Notes: a model not told the origin generated them from the sequence alone. A stretch of DNA of 64,000 nt from Anaerosalibacter bizertensis (GCF_009696605.1 NZ_VULR01000003.1:119387-183386), one strand, 5' to 3'. Positions 10,199 to 19,648 are shown, counted from the stretch's first letter. Translations and numbers: made by a program.

Positions 10199-10231
10199 TT
10201 AATCTAAGTACTCTAACTTTGAGGTGAAATC

Positions 10232-11137
10232 ATGAAGAAAAATTTTTTAAAAGCTTTTTTTATATCTTTAATTTGTTTTATTTTAGCTTATATTGGTATT
10301 GGGTATTTTATTTTAAATAATGGAATAAAAAGCCCTAGAGGAAAAGATAGCGCAAACAATAAAAATGAAATATTATTTTTACTTTTAGGAATAGATGCTC
10401 AAGACTTAACACAAGAAAAAGGTGCCAGAACTGATACTATGATGTTAGTTAAAGTAAACCTTTCTACTGAAGGAGTTGACATACTTTCAATTCCAAGAGA
10501 TACAAGAGTAAATATTGATGGAAGAAAAGGTAGAAGCAAAATAAATGCAGCTCATGTCCATGGAGGACCTGAATTAGCAGTTAAAACTGTAAGGCAACTT
10601 TTAGGGCTAGAACTGGATTATTATGTAAAAGTGGATTATAAAATAGTTGAAGAAGCAGTAGATGCTATAGGTGGCGTTGAAGTGGAGGTTCCACAAGATA
10701 TGTACTATGAGGATCCTTCAGCAGATCCACCTCTTATTATAGACTTAAAGGAAGGCAGGCAAGTCTTAGATGGACAGAAATCTCTTCAATTTTTAAGATT
10801 TAGAAAAGGTTACAAGGATGCGGATTTAGGAAGGATTAGAGCTCAACAGCAATTTATGAAAGCTTTTATAGAACAAGCATTAAGGCCTAAAAATTTATTT
10901 AAACTTCCTAGAATGGTACCTTCATATTATAGAAATGTAGATACTAATATACCTATGAGCACTTTAACGAAGATGGCATTAAGTGCTAGGAAGATAAATA
11001 CAGATAATATTAATTTAAGTACTATCCCTGGCAATGGGAAGTGGATAGATGGAGTTAGTTATTATATATATGATGAGAACCAATTAAATATAATAGTAAG
11101 AGAAATGTTTGGGGATTATATCTATGATAATAGATAA
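10232..11137 (+). CDS. LytR-CpsA-Psr (LCP) family cell-wall polymer ligase
   Basis: LCP proteins transfer lipid-linked anionic glycopolymers (teichoic acid or capsule) onto peptidoglycan outside the membrane. The 301-residue product has one N-terminal transmembrane helix (about residues 7-28) and an extracellular LCP domain. Its hallmark basic/acidic residues appear in RTDTMMLV, LSIPRDTRVNI, DAIGGVEVEVP and FLRFRKGYKDADLGRI. SD GAGGTGA precedes the ATG. IPP isomerase follows after 31 nt, which loosely fits because undecaprenyl lipid carriers derive from IPP. Confidence 0.93.
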   Translation: MKKNFLKAFFISLICFILAYIGIGYFILNNGIKSPRGKDSANNKNEILFLLLGIDAQDLTQEKGARTDTMMLVKVNLSTEGVDILSIPRDTRVNIDGRKGRSKINAAHVHGGPELAVKTVRQLLGLELDYYVKVDYKIVEEAVDAIGGVEVEVPQDMYYEDPSADPPLIIDLKEGRQVLDGQKSLQFLRFRKGYKDADLGRIRAQQQFMKAFIEQALRPKNLFKLPRMVPSYYRNVDTNIPMSTLTKMALSARKINTDNINLSTIPGNGKWIDGVSYYIYDENQLNIIVREMFGDYIYDNR

Positions 11138-11168
11138 TAGAATAATTAAATTAATGTGAGGTTTTATT

Positions 11169-12200
11169 ATGAAAAAGATTGAAGAATTTAATAGCCGAAA
11201 GAATAGGAAGATAGAGCATATAAAATTTTATTTAAAATCGGAACATGAAAACAGTACTTTATTTGAAGACATATATTTAGAACATAACGCTTTGCCAGAG
11301 TTAAGTTTTGAGGATATAAATACTAAAACTTTGTTTTTAAACAAAAAAGTAGATTATCCTATTATGATTAATGCCATTACTGGAGGTACAGACTTTTCTC
11401 AGGAGATAAATAGGCAACTTTCTTGTATAGCGTCAGAATTCAACATTCCTATAGCAGTAGGTTCTCAAACTATAGCATTATATGATGAAAAAAGTAGGGA
11501 GTCTTTTAAAGTTGTAAGAAAAATAATGAAAGATGGTGTAGTAATAGGGAATTTAGGCTCTACAGCTACAGTTGAGGAAGCTAAAGTTGCTATAGATATG
11601 ATAGAAGCAGATGCTCTACAGCTTCACCTTAATGTAGCCCAAGAACTTATAATGAACGAAGGAGATAGAGATTTCAAAGGTATATTAAATAATATAGAGA
11701 ATATAGTTAAAAATATAAATAAACCATTAATAGTAAAGGAAGTAGGGTTTGGCATATCAAAGGATGTAGCTAAAAGATTGAATGACATAGGGGTTTCATA
11801 TATAGATATATCAGGATCTGGAGGAACCAATTTTATTGAAATAGAAGGAATAAGAAGAGATGATATAGATTTTACAGACCTCTATTCTTGGGGAATACCT
11901 ACTGCTTTAAGTCTTATAAAATGTATAGCTGTAAATAAAAATTTGAATATTATTGCTAGTGGCGGAATAAAAAGTTCCCAAGATATAGTTAAATCTTTAT
12001 GTATTGGGGCTAGTATGGTAGGAATAAGTGGGGAAATTTTAAAGAGGCTATTGGAAGGAGGATATGATTTAGCTTACAACTATATAGAAGGACTTACTCA
12101 TAAATTAAAGATTTTAATGCTCCTCCTTGGAAAAAAAGATATTGAAGAATTAACAAAAACTCCATATAAGGTAAAAGGGGAATTAAAGGAGCTTATTTAA
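11169..12200 (+). CDS. fni: Type 2 isopentenyl-diphosphate delta-isomerase (FMN-dependent)
   Basis: It interconverts isopentenyl and dimethylallyl diphosphate using reduced FMN and Mg2+ in cytosolic isoprenoid synthesis. The 343-residue TIM barrel shows the family stretches NAITGGTDFSQEIN, LHLNVAQE, VKEVGFGIS and SGSGGTNF. The glycine motifs after IASGGIKS and GASMVGISG bind the FMN phosphate. SD GTGAGG lies 9 nt before the ATG. Its stop codon overlaps that of the convergent DUF2207 gene by 4 nt, and no separate terminator is visible between them. Confidence 0.94.
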   Translation: MKKIEEFNSRKNRKIEHIKFYLKSEHENSTLFEDIYLEHNALPELSFEDINTKTLFLNKKVDYPIMINAITGGTDFSQEINRQLSCIASEFNIPIAVGSQTIALYDEKSRESFKVVRKIMKDGVVIGNLGSTATVEEAKVAIDMIEADALQLHLNVAQELIMNEGDRDFKGILNNIENIVKNINKPLIVKEVGFGISKDVAKRLNDIGVSYIDISGSGGTNFIEIEGIRRDDIDFTDLYSWGIPTALSLIKCIAVNKNLNIIASGGIKSSQDIVKSLCIGASMVGISGEILKRLLEGGYDLAYNYIEGLTHKLKILMLLLGKKDIEELTKTPYKVKGELKELI

Positions 12201-13996
12201 AATCCACCAGCTCCTCCACCACCAGCTCCAGTACCTCCACCTCCAGAAAAGCTTCCTCCACCACCAATACTACTATTATAATTCGATATAGGGTTGAAAG
12301 CTTCTTCCATACTTTCATGAAGTATATGTTTATTACCAGAAAAAAAGTACCAATAAATCCAGCTATTATTTATATAGTGTTTATTAGAAACTACACTTTT
12401 AAAATTATCTAATATATCTGTATTTAAGCCTAAAGCTATGGCATATATCAAGGTCATATCCAATGGATATATTAAATCTTCTTTATTAATATTTACTTTT
12501 TTAGTGTTTTTTATATATCTTATAAATTTTCTCCATTTTTTGTATTGTGCATGCCCTTCATCACTTTTCCTAGATAATAAGGTTAGACCATATATGAAAA
12601 CAATAATAGAGATTATAAGCGGAAAAAGTCCATATATTACTCCATATGCTATAGTGGCTATGGAGATAATAAAGAATATAATAGAAAAAACAGTTAATAT
12701 ATATCCATACTTTTTAACTCTCAAATCCAAATAACCTTTATCTTCTGTTTCTTTTTTTACTAAGCCTTGCCATTTATTAAAGTCTTCTAAAAATTTATCA
12801 TTATAATTTTCCCCATATTTATTTATGCTTTCAATGTCTACACTATTTCCTGTACCGATAGTATCTATGATCCATTGAATAAAAAAGCTTTCATGTTTCA
12901 ACAATCCTTCATCTTGGTCTTTAATTTTTATAATATTTAGGTTGGTAGATTTTCCTTCTTCTTCATTGTTTTCTATTTTGAAATATCCTTTTCTTACTAA
13001 ATCAAGAATTGTGGCTACTACAACTTCTGTATTACTAGATGAAAGGGTTAAGTAAGAGGCTACAGCAGGGCTACAGTCTTCTGGAATAATATTAGAACTT
13101 GTTTTTTCATAGATATTTATTTTCCTTTTCAATTTTGAAAGGAAAAATGCTAAAGTTATAATACCAATTCCACCAGCAATTAAGGAAGCATAGCTTAGTA
13201 CTTTAGTTATTTTTTCTTTTTGCAGTTCTTTTTTTTCTATATCTTTAATAAGGGCTTTTTCCTCTTTTAAAATATTATTATAATTGCTTTTGTTTGACAA
13301 ATTAGATGATTTGGGAATAAAATTGTTTGGGAAAAGAATTCTTCCCTCTACAAATGTATTTTTTGGTACATCTTCAACTTCCATGTGAATTAAGTTCTCA
13401 TCTTTAAAATCAGTCATTCCATTTAAAGGTCCATGAGCAAATATTTTAACTTTATTATTTCTGTTTTGTGGTAGTTTAATATTAACTGAGAAAAACTCTA
13501 TAGGTGTCTTATTTTCACTTCCTAAGAACTGATAATTCAATTCACCAGTATCATTATGTTTTATTGCTACATTTTTCACTGTATATTTAATTTTAAAAGT
13601 TTTCTTTTGGTCTTTTGAAGGAGAATATATAGTTATAGTTTTTGAGTTATTATTAGTATCTATGGTGAATACATTAGAATTACCCTTTTTTCCTTTATTG
13701 ATATTATCGTATTTTATTTCTTCTCCATCTATTATTTCACCTACTTCTATATTTTTAACGCCACTAGTTTTTTCTAGAACTATTTCTCTAAAAACCCCAT
13801 TAAATTTGCCTGAGAAATCAAAGGTTATATCTTCCTCAATATATAGATCTCCATTTTCTAGTAGTTCAGATTCGATTAACCATCTAGAAATAGATAGGGA
13901 GTCCTCAGCATAAGGTTTCAATGGAAAAGATAATACCATAATAAGTATTAAGAATATAATTGAAAATTTTCTAGTAGAATTTATTATTTTGCACAT
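12197..13996 (-). CDS. DUF2207 domain membrane protein with glycine-rich C-terminus
   Basis: The 599-residue protein has an N-terminal signal/anchor, an extracellular DUF2207 beta domain (about residues 30-240: RWLIESELLENGDLYIEEDITFDF onward contains its characteristic opening), a charged coil, and a transmembrane helix near residue 270. A cytoplasmic segment, a hydrophobic pair near 430-475 and a final tail of Gly with few Ser/Thr/Ala follow. Gly-rich tails are typical of this family, whose function is unknown. The SD AAAGGAG directly abuts the ATG at 13996 with no spacer. No better in-frame start exists before the signal peptide, so the start is uncertain by a few codons. Confidence 0.8.
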   Translation of the reverse strand: MCKIINSTRKFSIIFLILIMVLSFPLKPYAEDSLSISRWLIESELLENGDLYIEEDITFDFSGKFNGVFREIVLEKTSGVKNIEVGEIIDGEEIKYDNINKGKKGNSNVFTIDTNNNSKTITIYSPSKDQKKTFKIKYTVKNVAIKHNDTGELNYQFLGSENKTPIEFFSVNIKLPQNRNNKVKIFAHGPLNGMTDFKDENLIHMEVEDVPKNTFVEGRILFPNNFIPKSSNLSNKSNYNNILKEEKALIKDIEKKELQKEKITKVLSYASLIAGGIGIITLAFFLSKLKRKINIYEKTSSNIIPEDCSPAVASYLTLSSSNTEVVVATILDLVRKGYFKIENNEEEGKSTNLNIIKIKDQDEGLLKHESFFIQWIIDTIGTGNSVDIESINKYGENYNDKFLEDFNKWQGLVKKETEDKGYLDLRVKKYGYILTVFSIIFFIISIATIAYGVIYGLFPLIISIIVFIYGLTLLSRKSDEGHAQYKKWRKFIRYIKNTKKVNINKEDLIYPLDMTLIYAIALGLNTDILDNFKSVVSNKHYINNSWIYWYFFSGNKHILHESMEEAFNPISNYNSSIGGGGSFSGGGGTGAGGGGAGGF

Positions 13997-14200
13997 CTCC
14001 TTTCTATTTGTCTATTTAAATTATTTTACCATTATTTTGTATTTAGTGTCAAATTTTAAACAGAGTATGAAAAGTACATATAGTTATAATATCTTAGAAT
14101 TTAAATATAAGATAGAGGGAAAAATTAATATATGAAGAATATATAGATTAAAGGATTAAATTATACCTAGTTAAAAAACAAGACATAGAAGGGGATTTTA

Positions 14201-15184
14201 ATGAAAGAAGGAATATTAAAATTATTAAAAGAGAATAATGATGACTTTTTATCAGGAGAAAAAATCAGTGAATATTTTAATGTAAGTAGGGCTGCAATAT
14301 GGAAACATATAAATACTCTAAAAGAAGAAGGCTATGAAATAGAATCAGTTCCAAGAAAAGGATATAGACTTATTTCTTCACCAGATATACTTACTTATGG
14401 AGAGATAGAGAAATATTTAGATACAGAATTTATTGGAAGAAAAATATATTATTTTGATACTATAGATTCAACAAATAAAAAAGCTAAGGAAATAGCTTTA
14501 GAAGAAGTTGAGGGGACCATAGTTATTTCAGAGGAACAGACTCTAGGCAGAGGAAGACTTGGAAGAGGTTGGGTTTCTCCAAAAGGAAAGGGTATATGGA
14601 TGTCTATTATACTTAAACCACAGATAGATCCAATGAAGGTTGCAAAAATAACCCAAATAGGAGCAGCAGCAGTTTCGTTAGCACTAGAAGATTTAGATAT
14701 TAAATCCTATATTAAATGGCCTAATGATATAGTCATAAATAGAAAAAAAGTATGTGGTATTCTTACCGAAATGAGCTGTGAATTGAATATGATCAATTAT
14801 GTAATAATGGGTATTGGAATAAACGTAAATTTAGATAAACAAGATTTTAGAGGAGAAATAGAAAACGTTGGAACATCCCTTAAAGTAGAAACAGGTAAAA
14901 AAATAAGTAGAAAAAAACTTCTAGGACTATTTTTAAATAGATTTGAGGAATTATATACTTCTTTTATAAATAAAGATAATTTTGAAGACACATTAAAAAT
15001 TTGCAGAAATAAATCAATACTTATAGGCAAAGAAGTAAGAATTATAAAGGGGAGAGATGAAAAATCAGGAAAAGTAGTAGGTATAAATGATGAAGGGGAA
15101 TTGTTGGTGGATTATGGAGAAAATAAAGTGGAAAACATTATGTCTGGAGAGGTATCTGTGAGAGGGCTTTACGGATATGTATAG
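14201..15184 (+). CDS. birA: Bifunctional biotin-[acetyl-CoA-carboxylase] ligase and biotin operon repressor BirA
   Basis: The product makes biotinyl-5'-AMP, loads biotin onto carboxylase carrier lysines and represses biotin genes when excess adenylate drives dimerisation. Its 327 residues hold an N-terminal winged helix (about 1-60, with SEYFNVSRAAIWKHINTL as the HTH), the catalytic domain with the adenylate-binding GRGRLGRGW at 116-124 and KWPNDI, and a C-terminal SH3-like cap. The N-terminal HTH marks it as a group II, DNA-binding ligase. A BirA box is present before bioY at 19641. Its 3' end overlaps convergent hydF by 16 nt. Confidence 0.95.
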   Translation: MKEGILKLLKENNDDFLSGEKISEYFNVSRAAIWKHINTLKEEGYEIESVPRKGYRLISSPDILTYGEIEKYLDTEFIGRKIYYFDTIDSTNKKAKEIALEEVEGTIVISEEQTLGRGRLGRGWVSPKGKGIWMSIILKPQIDPMKVAKITQIGAAAVSLALEDLDIKSYIKWPNDIVINRKKVCGILTEMSCELNMINYVIMGIGINVNLDKQDFRGEIENVGTSLKVETGKKISRKKLLGLFLNRFEELYTSFINKDNFEDTLKICRNKSILIGKEVRIIKGRDEKSGKVVGINDEGELLVDYGENKVENIMSGEVSVRGLYGYV

Positions 15185-16374
15185 CCCTCATTAAAGATTT
15201 CTAAGCTTCTATCTATTATTCCATTTAAATAGGCTAACACTATTCCATAATTAGTTATGGGAATAGTGTTTCTAGCACATATTTTCATTCTATTTTCAAT
15301 TTCCTTCCTATTTACCATACAGCCTCCGCAGTGTATAACAAGATCATAATTTTTAATGTTTTCGCTAAAATCAAATCCTGATTTAAAGTGAAAATTAAAG
15401 CTTTTATTTGTTTTCTCTTTAAGAAGCTTTGGAATTTTAATTCTCCCTATATCTTCATGACTAGTATTGTGTGTACAATTTTCAGCTATAAGTATATCTG
15501 CTCCACTTTCCAATTTTTCTATAGCTTTTATGCCTTTAATAAATTCTTTTAAATCACCTTTATGCCTAGCAAATAGAATAGAGAAAGAAGTAAGCTTAAT
15601 TTCTTTAGGAACTGTATTGTCTACTTTTTTAAATATTTGAGAATCGGTTATTATTAAATCGATATCATTTAAGTCCTTTAGAGCAGATTCAAGCTCTGTA
15701 TCTCTTACAATATAGGATTTAATTCCATGGTCTAAACAATCCCTTATAACCTGTGCTTGTGGAAGAATAAGTCTTCCCTTTGGGGCTTGTTTGTCAATAG
15801 GGATTACAAGTACTACTTTTCCATTATAAGGGACTAAATCTCCTACAATAGGCAATTCTTTTTCTGTATCTTTAATTGTATCGATTAATATATTTTTAAG
15901 TATATCTATATTTATCTTCTCAGTAGAAGAAATAAATATGGCTTCAGGATATCTAGATTTGATTATTTCAAGAAATTTATTATTGACAGTATCTATTTTA
16001 TTTATTACAAGAATATAGGGTATATTATATTTTTTGAACAATAATTCCATATGTTTAATAGAATTATTATCTATATCGTTTATATCTACAATATGTAGGG
16101 CTATATTAGTTCTTCTCATAATATCTATACTTTTTTCTATTCTTAAATTACCCAATTCAGTATCATCATCAATTCCAGCTGTGTCTATAAAAAGGACTGG
16201 ACCTATAGGGTTTAGTTCCATAGCTTTTTTAACAGGATCAGTAGTAGTACCTTTTACAGGGCTTACTATAGATATTTCTTGATTTGTTAAGGTATTAAGT
16301 AATGAAGATTTACCTGCATTTCTTTTTCCAAAAATAGATATAACTATCCTATTTGAATTTGGTGTATTATTCAT
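15169..16374 (-). CDS. hydF: [FeFe]-hydrogenase H-cluster maturation GTPase HydF
   Basis: HydF is the scaffold that receives the 2Fe subcluster built with HydE and HydG and delivers it to apo-hydrogenase. The 401-residue product has an N-terminal GTPase domain (P-loop GKRNAGKS at 16-23, DTAG, NKID), a dimerisation domain, and a C-terminal [4Fe-4S] domain. Cluster ligands are visible as CTHN and HCGGC (His348, Cys349, Cys352). SD GAGGTGA precedes the ATG. It follows hydG by 11 nt as the last gene of hydE-hydG-hydF. No hydrogenase structural gene is in the window, so it must lie elsewhere. Confidence 0.95.
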   Translation of the reverse strand: MNNTPNSNRIVISIFGKRNAGKSSLLNTLTNQEISIVSPVKGTTTDPVKKAMELNPIGPVLFIDTAGIDDDTELGNLRIEKSIDIMRRTNIALHIVDINDIDNNSIKHMELLFKKYNIPYILVINKIDTVNNKFLEIIKSRYPEAIFISSTEKINIDILKNILIDTIKDTEKELPIVGDLVPYNGKVVLVIPIDKQAPKGRLILPQAQVIRDCLDHGIKSYIVRDTELESALKDLNDIDLIITDSQIFKKVDNTVPKEIKLTSFSILFARHKGDLKEFIKGIKAIEKLESGADILIAENCTHNTSHEDIGRIKIPKLLKEKTNKSFNFHFKSGFDFSENIKNYDLVIHCGGCMVNRKEIENRMKICARNTIPITNYGIVLAYLNGIIDRSLEIFNEGYTYP

Positions 16375-16385
16375 GTTTTCACCTC

Positions 16386-17786
16386 TTATAAATATATATC
16401 TCGTATACCTTTTTCAATAAGCTCTAGTTTTTCCTCAATATCATTTTTTTTCTTTAAACTTTTTTCCCCTATTTTTTCAAGTTCTCTTTGAATTAATCTT
16501 TCTCCAGAATTTTTAGTTGTAGTTGAAGCATAGTCTAAAAGGTACTCTTTAAATGTGAGTATTCCATTGGCTTCACAGTAGTTTTGTATATTTCCAAGTT
16601 TAGCTACACACATAAAGTCTTTTCCTGTCCTTTTAGATCTATAGCAGGCTGTACAGAAAGAAGTGAGAAAACCGCAATCATTCATTTCATTTATAACTTC
16701 ATCTAAGGAGCGATTGTCTCCTAGTTGGAATTGTTCTTTTTCAGGCATATGATCTTCTAATGTATATCCACCTATTCCAATATTTGAACCTGCATCTATT
16801 TGTGATATTCCAAGAGGAATTATTTCTCTTCTTACTTGAGAAGTCTCTCTAGCAGTTAAAATCATTCCAGTATAGGGAACAGATAGGCGCAGTATGGCAA
16901 CAATTTTTTTAAAATCTTTATCAGAAACCCTATACTTAGTTTGATTGTAAAATTTAGTATCTATAGCAGGTTCTATTCTAGGAAAAGAAATGGTATGTGG
17001 TCCTACTCCGAATTTTTCTTCTAAATGTATAGTATGTTTTAAGAGTCCCATAACTTCAAATTTCCAGTTATAAAGTCCAAACAGTGCACCTATTCCTACA
17101 TCATCAATACCTGCTTCCATAGCTCTATCCAAACCGTATAGTCTCCAAGTATAATCTCCTTTTAAATCTGTTGGAGGGTGTAGTTTTTCATAGGTTTCAT
17201 GATGATAAGTTTCTTGAAATATTTGAAAAGTGCCTATTCCCGCTTTTTTAAGTATTTTATATCCTTCAATATCTAAAGGTGCAGCATTTATATTTACTCG
17301 TCTAATTTCTCCCTTATTTTCTTTTGTACTATAGACAGTGTTCATAGTATCTGCTATGAACTCTGCATCATAGTCAGGATGCTCTCCATATACTAATATA
17401 AGTCTTTTATGCCCTTTATTTTCAAGGATCCTTACTTGCTCTTTAAGTTCTTCTTTGGTTAGAGTTTTACGTACTATAGAGTTGTTAGATCTTCTAAATC
17501 CACAATATAGACAGTTATTTATACATTTATTACCTATATATAGAGGAGCAAAGAATACTATTCTATCACCATATATGTCTTGTTTTATTTTTCTAGCAGC
17601 TTCAAATATATCTTCTAATAATTTTTCATCTTCAACTTGGAGCAGTTTAGCAGTTTCTTCTGGTTCTAGACGAGTTTTACTTAAAGATTTAGCTATAATC
17701 TCTTTAATTTCAGCTTCATCTGATTTTTTTCCATTTTCAAGAAGCTGAAAAATTTCATCATCGTTGATAAAATCTTCTCTATACAT
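16386..17786 (-). CDS. hydG: [FeFe]-hydrogenase maturase HydG (radical SAM tyrosine lyase)
   Basis: HydG cleaves tyrosine to p-cresol and a glycine radical fragment, producing the CO and CN- ligands of the H-cluster. The 466-residue protein has the radical-SAM motif CX3CX2C at Cys88, Cys92 and Cys95 (CINNCLYC). It also has the HydG-specific C-terminal CX2CX22C at Cys378, Cys381 and Cys404, which binds the auxiliary cluster. This second motif separates HydG from ThiH. The start overlaps the end of hydE by 8 nt, indicating translational coupling. SD GGGGGAA is 6 nt before the ATG. Confidence 0.96.
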   Translation of the reverse strand: MYREDFINDDEIFQLLENGKKSDEAEIKEIIAKSLSKTRLEPEETAKLLQVEDEKLLEDIFEAARKIKQDIYGDRIVFFAPLYIGNKCINNCLYCGFRRSNNSIVRKTLTKEELKEQVRILENKGHKRLILVYGEHPDYDAEFIADTMNTVYSTKENKGEIRRVNINAAPLDIEGYKILKKAGIGTFQIFQETYHHETYEKLHPPTDLKGDYTWRLYGLDRAMEAGIDDVGIGALFGLYNWKFEVMGLLKHTIHLEEKFGVGPHTISFPRIEPAIDTKFYNQTKYRVSDKDFKKIVAILRLSVPYTGMILTARETSQVRREIIPLGISQIDAGSNIGIGGYTLEDHMPEKEQFQLGDNRSLDEVINEMNDCGFLTSFCTACYRSKRTGKDFMCVAKLGNIQNYCEANGILTFKEYLLDYASTTTKNSGERLIQRELEKIGEKSLKKKNDIEEKLELIEKGIRDIYL

Positions 17787-18825
17787 TTTTATTCCCCCTA
17801 AAATTTAGATTATCTCCTCTTTCCATATCTACAATGAAACCAATTTTTTTAGCTCTTTTTCTAAAAATATCTAGTTCTTTAGCATCTTTAGTTTCTTTAT
17901 TTTTATAAATTTCATATTTTTTTCTAACGTAATTGGGAGATATATTTAGCATGATTACATTACCACCAGCTAAAACTCCACTTTCAAAACCATATTTATA
18001 AATGGTATTTAGTGCAGTAGTTACTGGAATTAAGGCTTCAGGAAGAAGTAGTCTTGTAAGGGCAATAAGTATAATAGTCTTTTCTGGAGATCCTATTTTT
18101 TCTTTTTTGAGAGGTGTATTGGGATGGGGTATTAAAGGACCTATTCCAACCATAGCAGGTTCTAATTCTTTTAAAAAAAGTAAATCTTCGGCTAATACTT
18201 TGTTAGTTTGTTCAGGCAGTCCTACAATAAATCCAGCACCTGTTTGATATCCAATTTTTTTTAAATCATAAAGGGACCCTTTTCTTCTATTCCAATCCAT
18301 GTCTGGATGAATATTATTGTAGATTGTTGAATTTGCAGTTTCATGTCTAAGTAGAAATCTATCGGTTCCAGCTTTAAAAAGTTTTTCATAAGACTTAAAA
18401 CTTCTTTCTCCAATAGATAATGTAAGGGCAATTTCTGGATATTTGAGTTTTATTTCTTTTATTAAGTCTTCAAGGTATTCATCAGTATAATATATATCTT
18501 CTCCGCTTTGCAGTACAAATGTATTATATCCTAATCTACTACTTTCACTAAGTGATGAAAGTATTTCTTTCTTACTTAGCCTATACCTATCTACATTTTT
18601 ATTATCTTTTCTTATACCGCAATAGATACAATTATTTCTACAGTAGTTAGAAAACTCTAAAAGACCTCTTACAAAAACCCTATTTCCATAGGTCCTAAAT
18701 AAGGTTTTTCTAGCTAGTTTAAAGAGATAAGATTCCCACTTACTATTTATATTATCTAATATAAAAATTATTTCTTCTTTATTTAAATAATTATCCTTAT
18801 AAAGCTTGTCGAGAGTATTTTTCAT
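17779..18825 (-). CDS. hydE: [FeFe]-hydrogenase maturase HydE (radical SAM)
   Basis: HydE is a radical SAM enzyme acting with HydG and HydF in building the bridging part of the 2Fe H-cluster. The 348-residue product has the CX3CX2C triad at Cys62, Cys66 and Cys69 (CRNNCIYC). The rest is a BioB-like barrel (GERSFKSYEKL, RHETAN, FIVGLPEQT). It is first in the operon. The AAAGGAGG SD is about 21 nt before the ATG, and an in-frame ATT directly abuts it, so initiation is unusual here. A 6-bp hairpin places the SD mostly in its loop (18842-18862). Confidence 0.94.
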   Translation of the reverse strand: MKNTLDKLYKDNYLNKEEIIFILDNINSKWESYLFKLARKTLFRTYGNRVFVRGLLEFSNYCRNNCIYCGIRKDNKNVDRYRLSKKEILSSLSESSRLGYNTFVLQSGEDIYYTDEYLEDLIKEIKLKYPEIALTLSIGERSFKSYEKLFKAGTDRFLLRHETANSTIYNNIHPDMDWNRRKGSLYDLKKIGYQTGAGFIVGLPEQTNKVLAEDLLFLKELEPAMVGIGPLIPHPNTPLKKEKIGSPEKTIILIALTRLLLPEALIPVTTALNTIYKYGFESGVLAGGNVIMLNISPNYVRKKYEIYKNKETKDAKELDIFRKRAKKIGFIVDMERGDNLNFRGNKNV

Positions 18826-18841
18826 AACATGATTTTTAAAA

Positions 18842-18862
18842 AGAATCCTCCTTTCAGATTCT
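18842..18862 (-). promoter_or_regulatory. Hairpin displaying the hydE SD in its loop
   Basis: On the minus strand AGAATC and GATTCT form a 6-bp stem around a 9-nt loop TGAAAGGAG, followed by TTTTT. The SD is therefore mostly unpaired in the loop while its last G lies in the stem. It may tune hydEGF translation. Confidence 0.4.
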
Positions 18863-18908
18863 AGCTATATACCTAACTCGATTACTTTTAAACAATAGCT
18901 TTGATAAT

Positions 18909-18937
18909 ATTTTAACAATTGCTAATAACAAAGTCAA
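18909..18937 (-). promoter_or_regulatory. Promoter of hydE-hydG-hydF
   Basis: On the minus strand TTGACT (18937-18932), exactly 17 bp, then TAAAAT (18914-18909), about 84 nt before the hydE ATG. A good sigma-A match. Confidence 0.65.
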
Positions 18938-18976
18938 TAAGAAGGGAAAATAATGACAAAAACTTCATTTTTAAAT

Positions 18977-19014
18977 AAAAAATAGATATCTGGAAATCCA
19001 GATATCTATTTTTT
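18977..19014 (-). terminator. Terminator of bioY
   Basis: A perfect inverted repeat (core TAGATATCTGG / CCAGATATCTA) flanked by A6 and T6, so it could work on either strand. On the minus strand it begins at the bioY stop codon. Confidence 0.9.
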
Positions 19015-19564
19015 ATGCTTCTTTTGTGGCTAATGGAACTATCTTTGTAGCCACGTAGCTTGAAACAAAACATTTTAAAATATCCCCCGGTAGGAAAATA
19101 ATACATCCAGTTTTTAGTGCTGTTATAAAAGAAATTTCTTTTACAAGTACCTTATTTAAAATAAAATACATATAAGGAACTCCAAAAGCATAAATAACCA
19201 AAGTTCCAGCTAGAGTAGCTAAAAACATCTTTTTAAATGTAAAATCTTTGTTTCTATGAGATATAAATCCAACAATATAAGATGCAAATATAAATCCTAT
19301 CAAAAATCCAAAGCTAGGGCTAAAAATCGATTGTGGTCCTCCTGAAAAACCTGCAAATATTTTAACACCAGCAAGTCCCAATATTACATAGATAAGCTGA
19401 GATAAACTGCCAAGCTTAGCACCTAATATAAGTCCAGAAAGTATAGTAAATAAACTTTGAAGTGATATAGGAACATTCCCTAGTGGAATACTTAAAAAAG
19501 CCCCTATAGCTGTTAAAGCTGTAAATAAAGATACTAAAACCATATCTCTAGTACTTATTTTCAT
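19013..19564 (-). CDS. bioY: Biotin transporter BioY
   Basis: BioY is the membrane S component that binds biotin, working alone or with an ECF module. The frame extends to 19594, but GAAAGGAGAGG lies 5 nt before the ATG at 19564, where homology starts (MKISTRDMVLVSLFTALTA), giving 183 residues. About six hydrophobic helices are visible, with the family stretches GAKLGSLSQLIYVILGLAG and FGFLIGFIFASYIVG. The promoter carries a BirA box, so transcription should fall when biotin is plentiful. No biotin synthesis gene is in the window. Confidence 0.94.
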   Translation of the reverse strand: MKISTRDMVLVSLFTALTAIGAFLSIPLGNVPISLQSLFTILSGLILGAKLGSLSQLIYVILGLAGVKIFAGFSGGPQSIFSPSFGFLIGFIFASYIVGFISHRNKDFTFKKMFLATLAGTLVIYAFGVPYMYFILNKVLVKEISFITALKTGCIIFLPGDILKCFVSSYVATKIVPLATKEA

Positions 19565-19619
19565 GAAATCCTCTCCTTTCCATATGTAAAGCATAAAACA
19601 TAAAATGGTTTACAATACT

Positions 19620-19648
19620 AATATACTTTATTTGAAAGAGATTGTCAA
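19620..19648 (-). promoter_or_regulatory. Promoter of bioY
   Basis: On the minus strand TTGACA (19648-19643), exactly 17 bp, TATATT (19625-19620). The -35 hexamer lies inside the left half of the BirA box. Confidence 0.75.

Noticed and set aside
15162..15189. GAGGGCT/AGCCCTC as a terminator between birA and hydF
   Set aside because: The 7-bp stem has a 14-nt loop and no T tract on either strand.
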